46,306 nucleotides of DNA from an uncultured Luminiphilus sp. (GCA_938084055.1 CALKDK010000013.1:1-46306); one strand, 5' to 3'; numbered from the stretch's first letter, positions 8,564 through 17,357 are shown. Notes: a model not told the origin generated them from the letters alone. Numbers and translations are program-made.

Positions 8564-9247
8564 ATGATCGATTACAAGAAAACGGGGGGACTCCACGTCG
8601 TCACATTGTCCCCCAAGGCGAGTATGATTTGCCCGGACTGGCAGAGTTTGATGCTGGATCTTCTGGACAAGATTGAAAAAGATTGCGGTCAGGGCACTGC
8701 ACTGGTGCTGACCGGGGAGGGCAAGTCTTTCTGTACCGGACTCAACCTGGAGATCGTGGGCACCCTTGATGCTGCGGCAATGGGTTTGTTTGCCCAAAAC
8801 ATGGGTGACATTCACCGGCGACTACTGCAATTACCCTGCCCATCGATTGCAGCGATCAACGGTCATGCCTTCGCCGCAGGCGCTTTTCTTGCCCTGTCCT
8901 GCGATTATCGGATTATGCGTCAGGAGCGTGGGTGGTTCTGTATTTCTGAAGTGGATGTCGGTGTCCCCATACCGGCGTCGATGATGGGTATTCTCCAGGG
9001 TAAGTTGCCACCCAACACGGTTCGGGACGCGGTTTTGATGGGCAGGCGGTATACCGCCGATGAGGCCATCGCGGCGGGGATCGCCGACGGTAAGGCAGCA
9101 GAACCGGACCTGCTTTCCAGTGCGGAGCTGCTGGCCAGCCAACTGGCCGGCAAGGAACCGGGTATCTTCAAAACGCTAAAGCAAACCTGGGTAGCACCTA
9201 TCACCTCCGGCTTTAAAGCGGACAACGACTCGAGGGCATCATTGTGA
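8564..9247 (+). CDS. Enoyl-CoA hydratase/isomerase family protein, isomerase-like active site
   Basis: This 227-residue crotonase-fold protein starts at ATG 8564 after TAAGGA. It has the CoA-binding block GKSFCTGLNLE and the oxyanion-hole region INGHAFAAGAFLALSCDYR. In hydratases the GGGxE glutamate lies in this region; here Phe108 takes that place. The second glutamate is present as Glu129 in FCISEVDVG. One remaining acid is the pattern of delta3,delta2-enoyl-CoA isomerases, so double-bond shifting is more likely than hydration. The C-terminus is shorter than usual. Its stop overlaps the next start (GTGA). It is the first gene behind the 8343 operator. The fold is sure; the reaction is inferred. 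Confidence 0.85.
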   Translation: MIDYKKTGGLHVVTLSPKASMICPDWQSLMLDLLDKIEKDCGQGTALVLTGEGKSFCTGLNLEIVGTLDAAAMGLFAQNMGDIHRRLLQLPCPSIAAINGHAFAAGAFLALSCDYRIMRQERGWFCISEVDVGVPIPASMMGILQGKLPPNTVRDAVLMGRRYTADEAIAAGIADGKAAEPDLLSSAELLASQLAGKEPGIFKTLKQTWVAPITSGFKADNDSRASL

Positions 9248-9930
9248 AACGGTTGCTGAAGTGGAGTGCAGGTGCAGTCCTACTACTGTTGGTCTCTGTT
9301 TTTTGGCTGGGCTTTCTCTCAGCCCGTCCGCCGTTGACGATCGACCCCACGACCCTGGCGGGGGATGGCAGTGTTCCGGACTATTGCCAATTACCCGTGT
9401 TGGATAACTCAGGAAAGCGCGCCGCGGATATCCCCAAAGGTAATACACCAGGCTGCGGCTACAAACATTTTCCGCTGCCAGTGCTCAGGGAATGTACTGA
9501 ACCGTTGGTAGCCGGTGCGGATGATATCCGGGGTCTTTGGCGTGGTGTTGAAGGCGGTCGTGTTGGTCATTTGGAGCGCGTTGAACAATGCGGAAGCCGT
9601 GTCGTCATTACCGCGGCCGGGATCATTCACGACTATGGACCCAATGCCACCGCAGGGTTAAATACTGACGATACCGAAGGGGCCGTACTGTTCACGGCGG
9701 GTGGCCGTGAATTCTGTATGCGGACCTCCTCGAATATGATCTGGGAGAAGGGTATTCTCAACTTTTATGTGTTTGGTTGGGGCCCCCGAGTAGTGCAGCG
9801 CTACCGGGAGGCAGACCAACTGATCTGGGAGTACGCTGACGGATCGGTCACGCGCATGGAGCGGCTGTGCCGGCTTCCCGACGAACACAAAACACCCCGG
9901 GCGCGAGGTCCTAGATTCAAGCTCTGGTGA
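9244..9930 (+). CDS. Unknown membrane-anchored protein, beta-rich
   Basis: This 228-residue protein starts at GTG 9244, overlapping the previous stop by 4 bp. Residues 1-28 are a basic start plus hydrophobic segment, a signal anchor or signal peptide. Several Cys residues follow (YCQLP, PGCGYKHF, LRECTEP, EQCGS, EFCMR, RLCRLP), consistent with disulfides outside the cytoplasm. The central part (IRGLWRGVEGGRVGHLERVEQCGSR...) has the look of a small lipocalin- or DUF2147-like beta-barrel, where GxW often begins the barrel. I do not recognise a named family. Its place between the isomerase-like gene and the DUF2855 gene suggests the same operon. Confidence 0.7.
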   Translation: MKRLLKWSAGAVLLLLVSVFWLGFLSARPPLTIDPTTLAGDGSVPDYCQLPVLDNSGKRAADIPKGNTPGCGYKHFPLPVLRECTEPLVAGADDIRGLWRGVEGGRVGHLERVEQCGSRVVITAAGIIHDYGPNATAGLNTDDTEGAVLFTAGGREFCMRTSSNMIWEKGILNFYVFGWGPRVVQRYREADQLIWEYADGSVTRMERLCRLPDEHKTPRARGPRFKLW

Positions 9931-10015
9931 TGACGGTGAGAGCCGTGGCTGCACCCGAAAAAAAGTCTAGCCCAGAGCCGAATGTAAAAACGCGTAATGT
10001 AGTGGAGCAGGCACA

Positions 10016-11131
10016 ATGAGTATGATTGAACTCTGGGTCGATAGAACTGACTTTCGCAACACTCGGACGGTTCGCGCCGACTGTCCGGAGCCTGCTGAGG
10101 GAGACATCCTGGTCGCCATTGATAAATTTGCCCTCACTGCAAATAACGTCAGTTATGCGGCCTCGGGCGACATGATCGGTTATTGGAAATTTTTTCCCAC
10201 CGATGACGACCCCTGGGGCAAGGTGCCTGTTTGGGGCATGGCGAATGTTGTAGCAAGCCGTTGCCCGGGTATTGCCGTGGGGGAGCGGCTCTACGGATTT
10301 TTCCCCATGAGTACGCACCTGCTGATGAGCCCGGGCAACATTCGGGCTGAGGGATTCAGCGACGCGCGGTCCCACCGACAGGCGCTGCCAGCACTCTATA
10401 ACCAGTATGCCCGGACGCAGGCTGAGCCCGCTGCTTTGCAAGCGGTGGAAAATGAACGCTGTGTTTATTTTCCTCTATTTATGACCGGGTATGTGATTAC
10501 CGATTTGCTGGCAGATCATGAGTGGTTCAGTGCCGACCAGATCGTCATTGGCTCTGTTTCTTCAAAGACGGGCTTCGGGCTGGCCAGTTTCATAAAGGCA
10601 GCCCGGTATCCTGGGCAGATCGTCGGCGTTACATCGGCGGGTAATAAAGCCTTTGTCGAATCGCTGGCTATCTGTGATTCGATCGTGACATACCAGGACG
10701 TGGCAACCCTCGAGCAGCGACCCTCGGTCTTCGTTGACATGGCCGGCGACAAATCCACAAGAATCCAATTGCACCAACGATTGGGTGACAACATGAAGGC
10801 CAGTCTGATGGTGGGCGCCACCCACTGGGACGCCTGGCGACCCGACGACATGGCAGCTCCCATGCCGGGAAGTCCCCCCGAGTTCTTCTTTGCGCCGGCG
10901 CAAATCGATAAGCGCAATAGTGAATGGGGGACGGGTATCCTGATGGAAAAGGCCTATGCAGCGAGTACCGAATTGGCGGTCTCCCTGAAGGGTAAACTGG
11001 ATCTGCGGTTTCGGAAGGGGGCAGAGGTCTGTGCAGAGAATTGGCTTCAGCTACTGGATAACAAGGTATCGGGTCAGCAAGGCATTCTCGTATCCCTGCG
11101 TATGGAGGCTGATACGGACAACGCGGTCTAG
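10016..11131 (+). CDS. DUF2855 family protein (MDR/zinc-less alcohol dehydrogenase-like)
   Basis: This 371-residue protein starts at ATG 10016 with GGAGCAGG upstream; ATG 10022 is an alternative. The sequence follows the DUF2855 pattern: EGDILVAIDKFALTANNVSYA, YWKFFP, PVWGMANVVAS, GERLYGFFPMSTHLL, FPLFMTGYVITDLL, and a Rossmann-like part IVIGSVSSKTGFGLASF and IVGVTSAGNKAFVE. The family is distantly related to quinone oxidoreductases of the MDR superfamily and is often found next to acyl-CoA and GST genes; its substrate is unknown. I see no structural or catalytic zinc ligand cluster. The 85-bp gap from the previous gene still allows co-transcription. Confidence 0.85.
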   Translation: MSMIELWVDRTDFRNTRTVRADCPEPAEGDILVAIDKFALTANNVSYAASGDMIGYWKFFPTDDDPWGKVPVWGMANVVASRCPGIAVGERLYGFFPMSTHLLMSPGNIRAEGFSDARSHRQALPALYNQYARTQAEPAALQAVENERCVYFPLFMTGYVITDLLADHEWFSADQIVIGSVSSKTGFGLASFIKAARYPGQIVGVTSAGNKAFVESLAICDSIVTYQDVATLEQRPSVFVDMAGDKSTRIQLHQRLGDNMKASLMVGATHWDAWRPDDMAAPMPGSPPEFFFAPAQIDKRNSEWGTGILMEKAYAASTELAVSLKGKLDLRFRKGAEVCAENWLQLLDNKVSGQQGILVSLRMEADTDNAV

Positions 11132-11302
11132 CGCCGAGTTCTGATGCCCCGTGAACGGTGGGCTGCCGGACCGCTGGCTCCCTGAAAGCAGCATGACGTG
11201 GGCCGCAATCCAAATGCTGTCCGTGTGCCGGCACCCTGCAGGCTTTGCTTCAGAGGCCGGCCGTCGTGTCGTTCAACAAATACCGGTAAAGAGGAAGTCG
11301 TC

Positions 11303-11743
11303 ATGGAAGTTGCCAACAAACTCAATCCAACCGAAGCCCAGATCGAGGGGTTTCTGGACCCCAGCGCGAAGGGGCCTATTTGTATGGTCAATTTGCTCAA
11401 GTTCAGGGAGTATGCCGAGTATGAGGATGGTCGAGAAACATCGCTGTCCGGATTTGAGGCCTATACCCTTTATACAGAGGGCGTGGTCGAGTGTTTGAAG
11501 CAAGTGGGCGGCTACCTGGGTTTTGGCGGGCGGGTAGAGCGTCTTATGCTCGGTGAAGTGGAAGAGTTGTGGGATATGGTGGCGCTGGCCGTCTATCCGT
11601 CGCGTCAGGCGATGCTGGAAATGATCCAACTCCCGGCCTATCAGGAGATTCATGTCCATCGGGATGCGGGCTTACTAGGGCAGCTCAATATTGAAACGGT
11701 TGATTTTGAGGGCAGTTGGCTGCCGCGGATGACAAGAAAATAG
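11303..11743 (+). CDS. DUF1330-like dimeric alpha/beta-barrel protein
   Basis: The frame is open from 11198, but ATG 11303 has a clear ribosome site (AAAGAGGA) and gives a 146-residue protein that begins with a normal N-terminus. The phrases GPICMVNLLKFRE, YTLYTEGVVECLKQVGGY and VYPSRQAMLEMIQLPAYQEIHVHRDAGL fit the DUF1330/ABM-like dimeric alpha-beta barrel fold. These small proteins often act as isomerases, monooxygenases or accessory proteins, but no catalytic residues can be assigned. It resembles the membrane-anchored protein at 22743: MVN near the start, and Y.SR.A..E.I..P near the end. That gene lies behind the other copy of the operator. Confidence 0.8.
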   Translation: MEVANKLNPTEAQIEGFLDPSAKGPICMVNLLKFREYAEYEDGRETSLSGFEAYTLYTEGVVECLKQVGGYLGFGGRVERLMLGEVEELWDMVALAVYPSRQAMLEMIQLPAYQEIHVHRDAGLLGQLNIETVDFEGSWLPRMTRK

Positions 11744-11762
11744 GTGCGGGAGATATAGGGAG

Positions 11763-12815
11763 ATGAGATCTGGGCTTGTTATTCTGTTACTCGCGTCGCT
11801 GGTGTCGACGGTGCATGCCGAGCCGGGCCTGTTCGAAGAGGATCCGCCTCTAAGTGCCGTACTTACGGCGCCCTTCAAGACGCTTTACAAGAATCGAAAA
11901 CAAGATGTGCGCCAGTACGCCGACGGGCGGTTTTCTTTTGCGGCAGGAGACGGAGAAAAAATCGCGATACCCGTGCAGGTGAAAATACGGGGTAACTTTC
12001 GGCGGCTTAATTGCAGTAATCCACCCTTGAGGCTGAATTTTAAAAAGCGCGGTAACGACGGTACGCTGATGGAGGGGCAGGATAAACTCAAGCTGGTGGC
12101 GCCGTGCAAGCGCAATGACCGGTATGAAGAGCTCATCGCGTTGGAATACCTGGCCTACCAAATCTTTTCGCGAGTCAGTCCCTATTACTTCAAAACACGC
12201 CTACTTGATATAGGGTATGTGGAGACGGCAAAGCAGGGTAAACCCTGGGTGACCACGGCTTTTTTTATCGAAGACATTAACGACGCTGTTGCTCGCAGTG
12301 ACATGGAAACAAAAACCGTGGAGAAAGCCAGCCGCCGAAAGCTCGATCACACGCAAACGGCCATTGTAGAACTGTTCCAGTTTTTCATCGGCAATACCGA
12401 TTATTCGACGCTTGCAGCCCGGGAGGGCGATGATTGCTGCCACAACATGCGCCTGCTCGGGAGAGAGGGCGATGATGTATTGTTCCCGATTCCCTACGAC
12501 TTTGATTTCTCTGGCTTTGTGGATGCCCCTTACGCCTACCCTGCCGAGCAGTATCCGATAAAAAAAACCACCCAGCGCTACTTTTCAGGATGGTGCAAGG
12601 AAAGCCGTTTTTTCTATAACGCCATAGCGGTCTTCTCGTCAGAGAAAAATGTTATTTACAGCGACGTGGAGGCCTCGGGTTTGCTCAGCGAAAAGACCCT
12701 GAAAAAGACCCTGGCTTTCATGGATAAATTCTACGAAGTGATCAATGATGAGGAGCGGGTTCAGTCTGAAATCATCGACCGATGTCGGGGTAACGTCATA
12801 CCTGCGCCGGCCTGA
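11763..12815 (+). CDS. Exported protein resembling CotH-type atypical kinases
   Basis: This 350-residue protein has a signal peptide (1-19, ending VHA). Several features follow CotH spore-coat kinases in order: VKIRGNFRR (residues 73-81), a basic FKK/DKLKLVAP segment, a helical block YEELIALEYLAYQIF, FFIGNTDYS (Asn211, Asp213), CCHNMRLL (Asn228), and FPIPYDFDFSG (Asp246, Asp248). In CotH proteins the last two correspond to the catalytic/metal-binding block with its PWDxDxTFG-like end. The similarity is by motif order only, so the kinase call is inference. It is 19 bp after the DUF1330 gene and may be the end of that operon. Convergent with the phosphatase gene. Confidence 0.6.
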   Translation: MRSGLVILLLASLVSTVHAEPGLFEEDPPLSAVLTAPFKTLYKNRKQDVRQYADGRFSFAAGDGEKIAIPVQVKIRGNFRRLNCSNPPLRLNFKKRGNDGTLMEGQDKLKLVAPCKRNDRYEELIALEYLAYQIFSRVSPYYFKTRLLDIGYVETAKQGKPWVTTAFFIEDINDAVARSDMETKTVEKASRRKLDHTQTAIVELFQFFIGNTDYSTLAAREGDDCCHNMRLLGREGDDVLFPIPYDFDFSGFVDAPYAYPAEQYPIKKTTQRYFSGWCKESRFFYNAIAVFSSEKNVIYSDVEASGLLSEKTLKKTLAFMDKFYEVINDEERVQSEIIDRCRGNVIPAPA

Positions 12816-12838
12816 AGAGGTTCTGTGGGGTGTCGTTA

Positions 12839-12856
12839 CCCGGCGTCACCGCCGGG
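12839..12856. terminator. Hairpin between convergent genes
   Basis: CCCGGCG (12839-12845), loop TCAC, CGCCGGG (12850-12856): a perfect 7-bp GC stem between the stops of the convergent genes at 12815 and 12861. No T-tract follows on either strand, so it is at best a weak bidirectional terminator. Confidence 0.4.
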
Positions 12857-12860
12857 GTAG

Positions 12861-14009
12861 TCAGTTGGGTTCTGTTGCTTCCTTTTGCGCTTCCAGCGCA
12901 GCCTCTTCCAGTGCAACAACGTAGCGGTCAATACGCTCGGGGTTTGCAGCCGTATCCCGTACCTGCATAAGGTAGTCTGTGATCGTCAGGGCATTGGCTT
13001 CCGAGGGTAGTTCAAACCAGTCGCCACCCACCATGGCAGTCAGTTGATCACCCTCGATTTTCAGGGCGGAAAAACCATGTCCGTAATGCCCCGACAGGCC
13101 AACATCCACCATCAGCAATTTGCCGCCGAAGCGGGGCAACACCACCGGTAGCGCCGGGGTATGTGCGACCACCATCCGCTCGACACCAAGGGCCTGCAAA
13201 ACGTCACTCAATGCTGCGTCTCTGGCCATGGTTTCTGCACCCTGGCTCCAGCCGCGAAACCACAAGGGTCCCTCGGCGTCATAGAGGATACTCTCATCGG
13301 CGTTGGCATAACCGCCGGCCATGGCCTCGTGTACCGCTGCATTCATGTCTGCTACCGACATGGACGCATAGGCGGGTGATATTCCACCATGAACAAACAG
13401 CGAGTTGCCGATGACCGCGACGGTCGGCCGTTCCATCACCCATTGACCGTAGGTGCCTGTTGCAGCCCAGGCCATCCGGTGCTCGACATACCCCAGCGGG
13501 TGCTTTGCCTCCCACTCCCTGCGCCAGGTCTTGTCAAAAGCGGGACGTTCTTCCTCGGGGAGGTTCTCGGTCAGGTACGTCACAACCTGTTTGTAATAGT
13601 TGGAGCGAAGGGTTTTTGAGCTTCGGGTTTTGAAAGCCTTGTATTCACCTGGGTGCACGTATCGTAAATCATCCATGACGTTCATCATGTCGTGGTTACC
13701 GATCAGGACAGTGACGGTGCCGCCGTCCTTGGCTGCTGATTCCTGCAGCTTAATCAGCAGGTCCATGGTCTTCCGGGTATCGGGCCCGCGATCAGGGAGG
13801 TCACCCAGTTGCACCAGGTGTGTGTCGCCCCCTATCCATCGCTGTCGGGAGTCAACCAGGCCAGTGGCTTCCAGGATCTTGACGAACTGACCGTGATCCC
13901 CATGGACGTCACCCACAGCGATGATCCGCTGTGGGTTGGCTTGAGCTGCTGAGCAGAGACCGATCGCGAGTCCCGTAGCTAGAACGAGGGTGAGGAGATA
14001 CCGAATCAC
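12861..14009 (-). CDS. Exported metallophosphoesterase (Shewanella-like phosphatase type)
   Basis: This 382-residue protein starts at GTG 14009, overlapping the upstream stop by 4 bp. Residues 1-24 are a signal peptide, so it acts in the periplasm. The calcineurin-like metal motifs are clear: GDVHGD (Asp34, His36), GDLPDRG (Asp70) and GNHD (Asn105-His106-Asp107), with later His blocks in FVHGGISP and VAHTP. The arrangement fits bacterial Ser/Thr/Tyr protein phosphatases of the Shewanella-like group. The substrate is unknown. Coupling to the DUF4956 membrane protein suggests joint work on a phosphorylated or polyphosphate target, which is inference. Confidence 0.9.
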   Translation of the reverse strand: MIRYLLTLVLATGLAIGLCSAAQANPQRIIAVGDVHGDHGQFVKILEATGLVDSRQRWIGGDTHLVQLGDLPDRGPDTRKTMDLLIKLQESAAKDGGTVTVLIGNHDMMNVMDDLRYVHPGEYKAFKTRSSKTLRSNYYKQVVTYLTENLPEEERPAFDKTWRREWEAKHPLGYVEHRMAWAATGTYGQWVMERPTVAVIGNSLFVHGGISPAYASMSVADMNAAVHEAMAGGYANADESILYDAEGPLWFRGWSQGAETMARDAALSDVLQALGVERMVVAHTPALPVVLPRFGGKLLMVDVGLSGHYGHGFSALKIEGDQLTAMVGGDWFELPSEANALTITDYLMQVRDTAANPERIDRYVVALEEAALEAQKEATEPN

Positions 14010-14743
14010 GATGGCGTACCGTTATCTCGGTTGGCCTTTGCCAGTGATTTGGCCTGTTTCCGATCTGCCAGATGCTGCGACTCAAGACCATCACCGAAGA
14101 TGCAGACCAGCAGGCTCGATAGCGTGAAGAACACGGTGATAACAGCGGCGATGTCGAGGGCCTTGATACCGGCGGCGATACCGACGGCAATGCTCACGAA
14201 AATAAACAAGGTGTCGAAAGTATCGCTCAGCGCACGTCGGAATTGAACGCCCGCGACGATGCCGGCCAGGCTGAAGGCGAGGGCGAGGCTGTGTTGGACA
14301 ACGATGACAATTCCCGCGACAACACCGGGCAGGATCAAAGTCGTCTCGTCAAGGGAATGGTCATGTTCCCCCCGCCTGTGGATCGCCCGGTATACCCACG
14401 AAACCGGAAACATCAGGAGCATTGCACCCGACATGGAGAAAAACAGGTTTCGGGCATCGTCAAATAGCAGGGGAGGCACCTCCTCGGGCTCCTCATACCC
14501 GTCTTCGATTTCTTCATCAAAGTCGCCGCTGAGCATCGCATCTTCGAGCTGCATGATCTCAAGCTCCGCCCCGGAGGACAGCTGATCAACGCCACCCACT
14601 GGGAGCACCGTAATGAGATTGGGAAAGCTCGCCAGCATTGCAAAAACAAGGGAAAAGAGTGCAGCGTAATAGAACGAGACCTTGACAAGGACGGCGACTA
14701 GAATGCGCCGGTCCTGGCTGCTCGCTAGCCCGTCACCGCTCAT
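14006..14743 (-). CDS. DUF4956-like integral membrane protein
   Basis: This 245-residue protein has an N-terminal membrane span (about 17-45), an acidic stretch (DFDEEIEDGYEEPEEV) likely outside the membrane, and about four further spans. The block LPGVVAGIVIVVQHSLALAFSLAGIVA, then VQFRRALSDTFDTLFIF, fits DUF4956, a family that often lies beside VTC/polyphosphate and CotH genes. It starts at ATG 14743, first gene of a two-gene operon with the phosphatase. A CotH-like gene is present just across the convergent junction (11763), so part of that usual neighbourhood is here, although no VTC domain is visible. Confidence 0.75.
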   Translation of the reverse strand: MSGDGLASSQDRRILVAVLVKVSFYYAALFSLVFAMLASFPNLITVLPVGGVDQLSSGAELEIMQLEDAMLSGDFDEEIEDGYEEPEEVPPLLFDDARNLFFSMSGAMLLMFPVSWVYRAIHRRGEHDHSLDETTLILPGVVAGIVIVVQHSLALAFSLAGIVAGVQFRRALSDTFDTLFIFVSIAVGIAAGIKALDIAAVITVFFTLSSLLVCIFGDGLESQHLADRKQAKSLAKANRDNGTPS

Positions 14744-15154
14744 AGGTTACTCCGTTGGCAGGTTTATCGCTGTTCGCCAGTGTACGCTGCCAGCGTGTTT
14801 TCTGTCACGCGGCCCCCTCCAGGATCAGCCCAATAAAACGAGTTCCCTGCGATGGTGTCGGATCGATCTATCCGGCACGGGCTTCGTCTCGCCAAACCGC
14901 CGCTCACATTAAGGGACGGCTAGTTGGGCGGAGGGTCTCCGATGCCGCTGAGTGCGGTTGTGAAAACCGGCCCAATGGGCCGGTTCAGGAGGCTTCGATG
15001 CGGGCCGCTGTTACTCCTCGGCTTCCTGCTCCGCATTAGCATCGATGATGGTCAACGCCTCTATACCAGCGGGTGTCTCGTGCGAGATCGCGCCAAAATA
15101 TTGCTGTCCCGGTAAAAAATCACTCCAATTCAAGGGTTATCAGCGGCGACAGGC
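14744..15154. other. Gene-free 411-bp stretch with one hairpin
   Basis: No coding sequence is convincing here. It must hold the promoter of the DUF4956-phosphatase operon (minus strand) and the end of the gene at 15155. The only structure I see is the hairpin at 14965-14985, listed separately. Confidence 0.5.
14965..14985 (-). terminator. Possible terminator of the BPL_N-type gene
   Basis: A perfect 9-bp stem AACCGGCCC / GGGCCGGTT with a 3-base loop. On the minus strand it is followed by only TTTT, so termination of the gene ending at 15155 is possible but weakly supported. Confidence 0.45.
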
Positions 15155-16882
15155 CTAGTTAAATACTACCTCGTCAATTGTGCAGGTTTCACCATTGCCC
15201 CCTGAGCGACAGCGGAAGGTCAGTGTATGGCCGCCCTGTACCGGGACCGAATCGCTAACGCATGTCTCCCCCGGGCCCGTTTCATAGGATTTCATCACCT
15301 GCCCGTTCACCATCACGTGGAAATCATCACCACGATCCAGCGCTGAAGGGTAACTGTAACGATAAGTGGCGGAGCTCGCGCCCTCGGGTACCACCACGCT
15401 CATTGTGCTGTCCGAGTCGACGCCTCTCGAGTGTCCTGCGCGGGCGCCGTAGCTGCCGACGCAGGCAGCTGCCGAATCCGCGGTCCAGGGCCGCTGGGCA
15501 TCACCCGAAAGCTGGAAGTCACCCAGGGTGCCGTCCTCAAAATCTGTGCCGCTGCTGGGGTCGCCCGGATCATCGCCACCACCACCCCCCCCGCCGCCAT
15601 CGGGGTCGATTCGTGGCGCTGTGGCATGGGCCAGACCGCCGGGAAACAGCAGGGCGGTCTGCTTCACCTCGCCCAGCCTGTCCATGGAACAGGCGGTGTC
15701 ATAGTCTGGCACTGAACCATTGCCCAGGCCGGTGGCGGCGCTCATTTTGCGGACCATAAAGGTATAGTTGTTGTATTGCTGGCATTCGGTCATGCCGCCG
15801 TCATTAAAGGGCGCCGCCGAGTGAAACAGCGACGCTTCAATATGGGCACTGGAGACCATGATGCTGCCCCCGGCGGCTGTCTCGATGCTTTTCAGAGCCC
15901 AAAGGCTGCGGTCCTCAGGGAAAAACAGGTCCTGGTTGCCCATGGGGTCCTGCTCGAAGTGCGCGTGCTCAACGGCCTGCCCACCCCAGGTGCTGGTCGG
16001 GGTGTGTATGTAGTTCTCCGTGGCGCCGCCCCAGTAAATGACCCGCAGGGAGGGCATCAGACCGTCGTTGGTGTAGACCCGGTGGGAGTCATAGGGGTGG
16101 TTGGGGTTGCTGTCCGCTCGCCAGGGGCCGGCAATTTCTTCAATGGGGCCTTCTACATAGACATCGGAGAGGGGGCCGTAACCCAACAGGTCGCTGTGGT
16201 ATGACGTGCCATTCCACTCATGGCGGGTAAAGTCCCGCGTGGCTGTGTCGTAGGAGAAAGTTCCGGTTATGCCGTAGCGGCAGAACTGGTCCTTACAATT
16301 ATCAACGGGAGCACCATCGTCTCCCTTCCAGTAGTATCCGGCTGCGGCGTAGTAGCCACCGGCGCACATGCCGACATAGTGTCCTCCCTGGTCGAGGAAG
16401 CTGGTCAAGGCAGCTTTGCCACTCGAGCCCAGGCTATCCTGAATTTCGTAGGCACTGCCGCCGGGCATGAAAAACAGGGCAGCCTTCGCCAGATCGTCGG
16501 CAGTGCAGGCATTGAATTCCGACAGGTTAAGCGTCGCGTATTGGATATCGGCTTGGCCGGCCCAGGTTGTGCCGCCTGCGTTCAGCGCAGTGGCGCTGCC
16601 CGGCGCACGGGCGCCCGTCTTCCAGAAATCAATGAGGGCTTCCGCCCAAAGTCGGCTGCTGGCGCCGGTGCCGGTGCCAATGTAAATCGCCACGTCAGTG
16701 CCGTCGACAATCTTGCAGCTGCTGCCGCCACCTCCACCTCCCTTGCCGGGTTTTCCACCCCGGGCTGCAAACGAGGGTGCTGCTACCAACAGTGCGCATG
16801 CGAGTACCGCAACGAGCACAATTCTTGGCAGACAAAGGCCGCCAAACTTTGGATTGGTGGGGAAAGGTCGGGATACCTGCAT
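15155..16882 (-). CDS. Exported BPL_N-type (class I GATase-like) protein with C-terminal jelly-roll-like domain
   Basis: The frame opens at 16906, but ATG 16882 has a good ribosome site (GCGAGG, 7 bases upstream), giving 575 residues. Residues 1-40 are a long signal peptide ending in SFAA, then a Gly-rich linker. Residues 62-430 resemble the biotin-protein-ligase N-terminal/GATase1-like fold: VAIYIGTGTG, ALFFMPGGSAYEIQD, and the nucleophile elbow GGHYVGMCAGGYYAA with Cys173. A second Gly run leads to a roughly 110-residue C-terminal domain (FEDGTLGDFQLSG ... CTIDEVVFN) like the MAM/jelly-roll modules of secreted proteins. There is no biotin ligase part; the extracellular function is unknown, possibly amidase or peptidase-like. 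Confidence 0.8.
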   Translation of the reverse strand: MQVSRPFPTNPKFGGLCLPRIVLVAVLACALLVAAPSFAARGGKPGKGGGGGGSSCKIVDGTDVAIYIGTGTGASSRLWAEALIDFWKTGARAPGSATALNAGGTTWAGQADIQYATLNLSEFNACTADDLAKAALFFMPGGSAYEIQDSLGSSGKAALTSFLDQGGHYVGMCAGGYYAAAGYYWKGDDGAPVDNCKDQFCRYGITGTFSYDTATRDFTRHEWNGTSYHSDLLGYGPLSDVYVEGPIEEIAGPWRADSNPNHPYDSHRVYTNDGLMPSLRVIYWGGATENYIHTPTSTWGGQAVEHAHFEQDPMGNQDLFFPEDRSLWALKSIETAAGGSIMVSSAHIEASLFHSAAPFNDGGMTECQQYNNYTFMVRKMSAATGLGNGSVPDYDTACSMDRLGEVKQTALLFPGGLAHATAPRIDPDGGGGGGGGDDPGDPSSGTDFEDGTLGDFQLSGDAQRPWTADSAAACVGSYGARAGHSRGVDSDSTMSVVVPEGASSATYRYSYPSALDRGDDFHVMVNGQVMKSYETGPGETCVSDSVPVQGGHTLTFRCRSGGNGETCTIDEVVFN

Positions 16883-17357
16883 GGTGCAACCTCGCTTCAG
16901 GTCCATGTCGGCGCGCTGTCTACACTGGGTCAGCGGCCAGCAGCCATAAGTAGGGAGTTATCAGTCCCAACACCGAGGGGGTCGGGCTTTCTTGCTACGC
17001 CTCATTCTAAATGTTGCTCTTCCTTGAGCGGTGACCACCGCGGCAACGCTTTATCAAGCGCCGCATGGATTTGGCCCTGCGCTTTTCGTAATGTAGAGCA
17101 TATTAAATTTTGTGCAACGGTTATTTAAATTTTGTATTGGGGCGCGATGTGCCGGCGGCCGTATTGGGCGGCTCCGAAAGCCTTTTGTCGTATTTGGCCC
17201 GAAGCGCGTCTGTGGGGTCTTTGTTTCCAGGGCGGGGTGATTTGCGCATTGGGTCGGGCCAAAAGCATCTCGCAGCCGGCCTGAGGTGCCATGCTGGGCT
17301 TGGTCCTGGGACGTGCGGCACGCGTAACTGAGCTATTACCCACCCTGGAAGTAGGTC
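16883..17357. other. Gene-free stretch upstream of the BPL_N-type gene
   Basis: No coding sequence is convincing. An AT-rich part (17098-17137) carries a direct repeat, TAAATTTTGT, twice 26 bp apart, and a minus-strand TTGCAC followed after 16 bp by TACATT. This could be the promoter of the gene starting at 16882, about 200 bp away; support is weak. Confidence 0.35.

Noticed and set aside
15590-15602. Run of C/G read as a repeat element
   Set aside because: It is the Gly-rich linker of the BPL_N-type protein on the minus strand (GGT/GGC codons).
16220-17128. 302-codon plus-strand frame over the start of the BPL_N-type gene
   Set aside because: It is opposite a gene with a signal peptide and a conserved Cys elbow; its own translation is low-complexity and matches no family.
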